Assembly: GCA_946184615.1 (NCBI GenBank)
Contig: CAMHFN010000004.1
Span: 1-64,000, forward strand
DNA length: 64,000 bases
Reading direction: 5' to 3'
Source of the DNA: an uncultured Bacteroidales bacterium
GTDB taxonomy: Bacteria; Bacteroidota; Bacteroidia; Bacteroidales; F082
In this document: piece by piece, positions 60,546-64,000 of the stretch
How the letters are laid out: the number at the start of each line of letters is the position of its first letter
How positions within the stretch are numbered: the stretch's first letter is position 1
Translations under genes and position numbers: made by a program
The notes under the pieces: model-generated
Databases searched by the model: none
What the model was told of the DNA's origin: nothing
Seen by the model: only the letters and a program-made list of their open reading frames with translations

Positions 60546-63407
60546 ATGAAAAAAAACATCCTTTTATTTATTGCCCTATTGGGTTGTGTCTCTTTGTTTG
60601 CCCAACCCGGCCTAAAGACGGCGACCTATCACCTCGATAACGGCCTGAAGGTCGTATTGTGTGAGCACCACGACCAACCTGAGGTTTATGGTGCCGTATA
60701 TGTCCATGCGGGCAGCAAAAACGACCCCACCGATGCCACAGGCATGGCCCACTATTTCGAGCATATCATGTTCAAAGGTACCGACCGTATCGGTACCATC
60801 AACTGGGAGAAGGAAAAAGTGTATCTCGACAGCATCAGCATGATGTATGACAAGTTGCACGAAACCTCCGATCCTGCAAAACGTCAAGCCATCCAGATGA
60901 AGATCAACGAGCTGTCGCTGGCCTCCACCGACTACGCCATCCCGAATGAGGTGGACGTGATCCTCACCCAAATGGGTGGCAAAAGCCTGAACGCCGGCAC
61001 TTCCTACGACCAGACCATGTATTACAACATCTTCCCGTCGAACCAGCTTTCCAAATGGATGGACGTGTACGTAGAGCGTTTCCGCTACCCTGTGTTCCGT
61101 CTTTTCCAAAGTGAGCTGGAGGCTGTTTACGAAGAGAAGAACATGTACGGCGACGGTCCCATCAATGCCTTCCAGGAATACATGTTCAAGGAGACTTTCG
61201 GTGACCATCCTTACGGCCGTCCTGTGATCGGTTATACCGAACATTTGAAGAACCCGCAACCTTCCAAGATGCGTGAGTTCTTCAACACCTACTATGTGGC
61301 CAACAACATGACCCTGATCTTGGTCGGCGACTTCAACATCGAGGAAATCAAGCCCATGATTGCCGAGAAGTTTGGGACCTGGCGTAGCGGCGAACTTCCC
61401 AAGGAACCCTCTTACACCCTGCCCAAGTTCAACGGTCCTACGGTGAAGGAAGTGCGTATGACCCCCATGAAGATTAGTGCCTTGGTATTCCCTGGTATCA
61501 AAAATTCCGACCCTGACCTGATCCCGCTCACGATGGCATGCAGCATCTTCTTCAACGGTGAGACCGGTCTGGCCGACAAGCTGACTCTCGAAGGCAAGTT
61601 GATGGGCTCGGTGCTGATGCCTTTGTCGTTGGAAGACGAAGGTGCCATCCTGATGCTGATCATTCCCAAGATCCTAGGCCAGTCGCATGAAGAAGCCGAA
61701 ACCTTGGTCTTTGAATGCCTCGACCAACTGAAACGTGGGGAATTCAGCGACGACCTGTTTGAAGCTACGCGCATGGAAATGCTGATGAGCCGTATCCGTG
61801 CCACCGAAGACCTTAACAAACTATCCAACCTCTTCCTTGAAATGGAAAGCACTGGACAGACCTACGAAGAATTCCTTGCCGAAACCGAACGCATCAAGAC
61901 CATCACCAAAGAGGAGGTCGTGGCCATTGCCAACAAGTATTTCGGCAACGACTATCTCGACATCCGCTCAAAAATGGGCTTCCCCGACAAAGACAAGGTA
62001 GAAAAACCCAACTGGAAACCCCTTGAAGCCAAGAATACCAATATGAAGTCCGACTTCGCCAAGATGATTGAAGCTGAACAAGTGCCAGAGGTTACCCCAC
62101 AGGTCATTGAATTCGGCAAAGATGTGAAAATCACCGACATCACTGACGGCTTCAAGCTCTATTCCGCCATCAACACCGCCAACGACATCTTCGAGTTGAA
62201 ATTCCACTTCAACTATGGCCTTTTAGACGATCCCGATCTGGAACGTGCCGCCAGCTACTTATCGATGCAAGGCACCGAAGACATGCCTTATCAAGAGTTT
62301 GCCCTTGAACTTCAAAAGATGGGTGCTCGTTTATACACTTATGTAGAAGATAATGAATATATTGTAACCTTATCCGGTTTTGAGAAGGATCAGGAGAAAC
62401 TGTTGGAAATGTGCTACAACAAGCTCTACCATCCTTCCAACGATGAAAGCCAGATTGCCATTCTGGTTGATGGCGAAAAGATGGAAATCCAGACCCAAAA
62501 AGACGATGCTTCTACCTGGGCCAGTGCCGTCCGTGCCTACGCCCTTTACGGCGAGAAGTCGAGTTACCTGAATCATAGCAGCCTCAAGGAGTGGGCGAAA
62601 CGCACTGGCAACGAACTACTTGCTGAAGTCGCTGAGCCGCTGAAATACGACGGCTATGTCACCTATTCTGGCAATCACTTCCCCAAAGTGATGGTACAGT
62701 CTATCAAGAGCCACCGTATTCTCCCCTTGAAACCGCTTCACAGAACAGAAACCTTCAGGCTTGAGACCCGGTTTACCGAACCCCAAGTGTTCTTTGCACC
62801 CAACAAGAAGTTCCGTCAAAGCAATATTTGGTTCCATGTACCTGGTGAGAAGCTGACTCAAGAAGATGAAGCCATGGCCAGCTTGTTCAACAAGTATTTC
62901 GGCACCGACATGTATTCCATCATCTTCCAGGAAATCCGCGAGTTCCGTTCTTTGGGTTATACTGCATACGCCAGCTATGCCCACGATTACTTGGAGCGCA
63001 AACCAGGCTTCCTGTACGGCTACCTAGGCACTCAAGGTGACAAAACCATCGATGGCATTGAGGCTTTCAGTAACTTGATTAAGAACATGCCGGAGCGTAT
63101 CGAAAAGTTCAATGCCTCAAAGGATGCACTGCTCAAGTCGAGAGCCAGCAACTACATTACGTTCCGCAACAAGCCCTACACTGTTCAGCATTGGATTAAA
63201 TCCGGTTATGACCATGACCCAAGAGCTGAGGTCACGGAGATCATCCGCAAGGCCGAGTATAAGGACGTGGAAAGCTTCTACACCCGAATGATCAAGGATC
63301 GTCCGATTGTCATCATGATGTCCGGTCCGAAAAAGGTCAACAAAAAAGAGCTTGGCAAGTACGGGACAGTCACCAAGCTCAAGTATAAGAAGATCTTTAA
63401 AGAATAA
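60546..63407 (+). CDS. M16-family (insulinase/pitrilysin) zinc peptidase, exported
   Basis: 953 residues with signal peptide MKKNILLFIALLGCVSLFAQ. The zinc site is H69-x2-E72-H73 in GMAHYFEHIMFKGTDR, with the distal Glu expected in LEAVYEEKNMYG. A second M16 repeat fills the C-terminal half (from about 520) and lacks the HxxEH motif, as in the inactive halves of these enzymes. It cleaves small peptides in the periplasm (family role). Two full M16 lobes in one chain indicate the closed-shell peptidase type. It is the last gene of the ABC/GntR operon, six bases after the permease. Confidence 0.94.
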   Translation: MKKNILLFIALLGCVSLFAQPGLKTATYHLDNGLKVVLCEHHDQPEVYGAVYVHAGSKNDPTDATGMAHYFEHIMFKGTDRIGTINWEKEKVYLDSISMMYDKLHETSDPAKRQAIQMKINELSLASTDYAIPNEVDVILTQMGGKSLNAGTSYDQTMYYNIFPSNQLSKWMDVYVERFRYPVFRLFQSELEAVYEEKNMYGDGPINAFQEYMFKETFGDHPYGRPVIGYTEHLKNPQPSKMREFFNTYYVANNMTLILVGDFNIEEIKPMIAEKFGTWRSGELPKEPSYTLPKFNGPTVKEVRMTPMKISALVFPGIKNSDPDLIPLTMACSIFFNGETGLADKLTLEGKLMGSVLMPLSLEDEGAILMLIIPKILGQSHEEAETLVFECLDQLKRGEFSDDLFEATRMEMLMSRIRATEDLNKLSNLFLEMESTGQTYEEFLAETERIKTITKEEVVAIANKYFGNDYLDIRSKMGFPDKDKVEKPNWKPLEAKNTNMKSDFAKMIEAEQVPEVTPQVIEFGKDVKITDITDGFKLYSAINTANDIFELKFHFNYGLLDDPDLERAASYLSMQGTEDMPYQEFALELQKMGARLYTYVEDNEYIVTLSGFEKDQEKLLEMCYNKLYHPSNDESQIAILVDGEKMEIQTQKDDASTWASAVRAYALYGEKSSYLNHSSLKEWAKRTGNELLAEVAEPLKYDGYVTYSGNHFPKVMVQSIKSHRILPLKPLHRTETFRLETRFTEPQVFFAPNKKFRQSNIWFHVPGEKLTQEDEAMASLFNKYFGTDMYSIIFQEIREFRSLGYTAYASYAHDYLERKPGFLYGYLGTQGDKTIDGIEAFSNLIKNMPERIEKFNASKDALLKSRASNYITFRNKPYTVQHWIKSGYDHDPRAEVTEIIRKAEYKDVESFYTRMIKDRPIVIMMSGPKKVNKKELGKYGTVTKLKYKKIFKE

Positions 63408-63435
63408 AGAAGTAAGAAGCAAGAAGCAAGAAGGC
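63408..63435. repeat. Heptamer array after the M16 gene
   Basis: AGAAGTA, AGAAGCA, AGAAGCA, AGAAGGC run directly from the M16 stop into the following hairpin, whose stem uses the last unit. Confidence 0.6.
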
Positions 63436-63463
63436 TGGAACTCGTTGGAGAACCAGCCTTCTT
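63428..63463. terminator. Hairpin between convergent M16 and hsp20 genes
   Basis: An 11-bp perfect stem, AAGAAGGCTGG with its complement, around a 14-base loop. No strong T-run follows on either strand, so termination is likely but not certain. Confidence 0.6.
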
Positions 63464-63480
63464 ACTTCTGTCTTCTCCCC

Positions 63481-63903
63481 TTATTGTACCTCAATCGTTT
63501 GCATCAAGGCTTTCTTTTCATCGACGGTCACCCTTGGCAAGATGACTTCAAGAACTCCGTTTTCAACCTTAGCGGTGATTTTGTCTCGATGGATGTCCTC
63601 AGGCAACACCAGCGCGTTACGGAACTGTTCGGACGAGAACTCATGGCGCAGATAACGGACGCCCTCTTTGCCTTCGTTCTTCTTTTCAGTTTCCTTGCAC
63701 ATTTCCACCACCAAGTTGCCATCGTGGTCGATGTTGATCTTGAGGTCTTCTTTCTTCAGGCCAGGGACACTATACTGAATGGTGTAGTTCTCTTTGGTCT
63801 CAATCACGTTCATCTTGGGTTCTGAGAAGGACACGCTGTCCATGTTCATCAGTTCATTGAATAAGGTAGGAATAAAATCCTGATTTCTTCTGGTTAAATA
63901 CAT
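63481..63903 (-). CDS. Hsp20/alpha-crystallin-family small heat-shock protein
   Basis: 140 residues. After a short N-terminus (MYLTRRNQDFIPTLFNELMN), the alpha-crystallin domain (about 30-128) has VIETKENYTIQYSVPGLKKED, FRNALVLPEDI and the end ENGVLEVILPR, the family's conserved G-V-L. The tail VDEKKALMQTIEVQ contains the I-x-V oligomer contact. It is an ATP-independent holdase for unfolded proteins. Upstream on its strand a GGAG sequence stands 9 bases before the ATG, unusual in this window. An inverted repeat lies at 63950-63971. Confidence 0.95.
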   Translation of the reverse strand: MYLTRRNQDFIPTLFNELMNMDSVSFSEPKMNVIETKENYTIQYSVPGLKKEDLKINIDHDGNLVVEMCKETEKKNEGKEGVRYLRHEFSSEQFRNALVLPEDIHRDKITAKVENGVLEVILPRVTVDEKKALMQTIEVQ

Positions 63904-63949
63904 AACTTTGGTCTCCTATTTTTTAGTTGTTTATTTATTCAGTTGTTCC

Positions 63950-63971
63950 GTTGTTCAGTGGGTTGAACAAC
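63950..63971. repeat. Inverted repeat upstream of hsp20
   Basis: GTTGTTCA, a 6-base spacer, TGAACAAC: an exact 8-bp inverted repeat 46 bases upstream of the hsp20 start codon. It is not the CIRCE sequence. It may be a regulator site or chance in an octamer-rich stretch. Confidence 0.4.
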
Positions 63972-64000
63972 GACACTGCACCCTAGTCAATTTCTGGACC

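Overview
The window looks like chromosome of an uncultured or little-studied Bacteroidota, most likely order Bacteroidales. The evidence is type IX secretion (T9SS) C-terminal sorting domains, three gingipain-family (C25) proteases, DUF5723-type outer-membrane proteins, promoters of the TTG-N19/20-TAnnTTTG form, almost no Shine-Dalgarno sequences, and families typical of Bacteroidales such as WbqC, NlpC/P60 with SH3, a TPR histidine kinase and the rSAM/lipoprotein pair. No rRNA, tRNA, CRISPR array, insertion sequence or phage gene was seen. Coding density is very high and no gene-free stretch exceeds about 130 bases.

Layout. 1-6829 (minus) is one long unit. hutI opens it and the 5' part of ftcD, cut by the window edge, closes it. 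Between them lie a lipoprotein, a DUF5723 outer-membrane protein, a pyruvate-formate-lyase-activase-like radical SAM enzyme and two paralogous Cys-rich membrane proteins, one with a TonB C-terminal domain. 6915-8055 (plus) holds a secreted thioredoxin, a tiny lipoprotein-like peptide and a WbqC protein. 8072-10135 (minus) is a 7TM-HD (PgpH-like) protein. 10240-12664 holds an NlpC/P60 endopeptidase and delta-1-pyrroline-5-carboxylate dehydrogenase. 12779-25092 is a tandem trio of very large C25/T9SS proteases. 25101-28749 holds an acyl-CoA synthetase, gcvT and a rhomboid protease. 28746-32054 (minus) is a propeller, OmpA/TPR/PD40, SGNH-hydrolase operon. 32138-36610 is a 1490-residue secreted fibronectin-type protein. 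36736-41552 (minus) is ffh-folD-histidine kinase-response regulator. 41658-51492 holds housekeeping and transport genes (YggS, Ca/Na exchanger, two EamA exporters, an RNA methylase, an EEP phosphatase, an MFS exporter, a Nudix protein, an ADP-forming acyl-CoA synthetase). 51505-52514 holds two membrane proteins. 52583-55640 is a small lipoprotein, a SPASM radical SAM enzyme and a CotH/T9SS protein. 55752-63407 is an operon of two ABC systems with an embedded GntR/YtrA regulator, followed by an M16 peptidase. hsp20 (minus) closes the window.

Together the genes suggest a proteolytic, amino-acid-using anaerobe. Secreted C25 proteases would supply peptides. HutI and FtcD take the histidine ring to glutamate and formimino-tetrahydrofolate, and FolD and GcvT handle one-carbon units. 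PruA oxidises glutamate semialdehyde, and the ADP-forming acyl-CoA synthetase can recover ATP from acyl-CoA. This metabolic picture is inference from gene content.

The parts most worth a second look are the two radical-SAM loci (613-2497 with Cys-rich TonB-like partners; 52583-55640 with a small lipoprotein and a CotH kinase-like protein), the palindrome over the start of the ABC/GntR operon, and a recurring class of short intergenic arrays with 7- or 8-base period.
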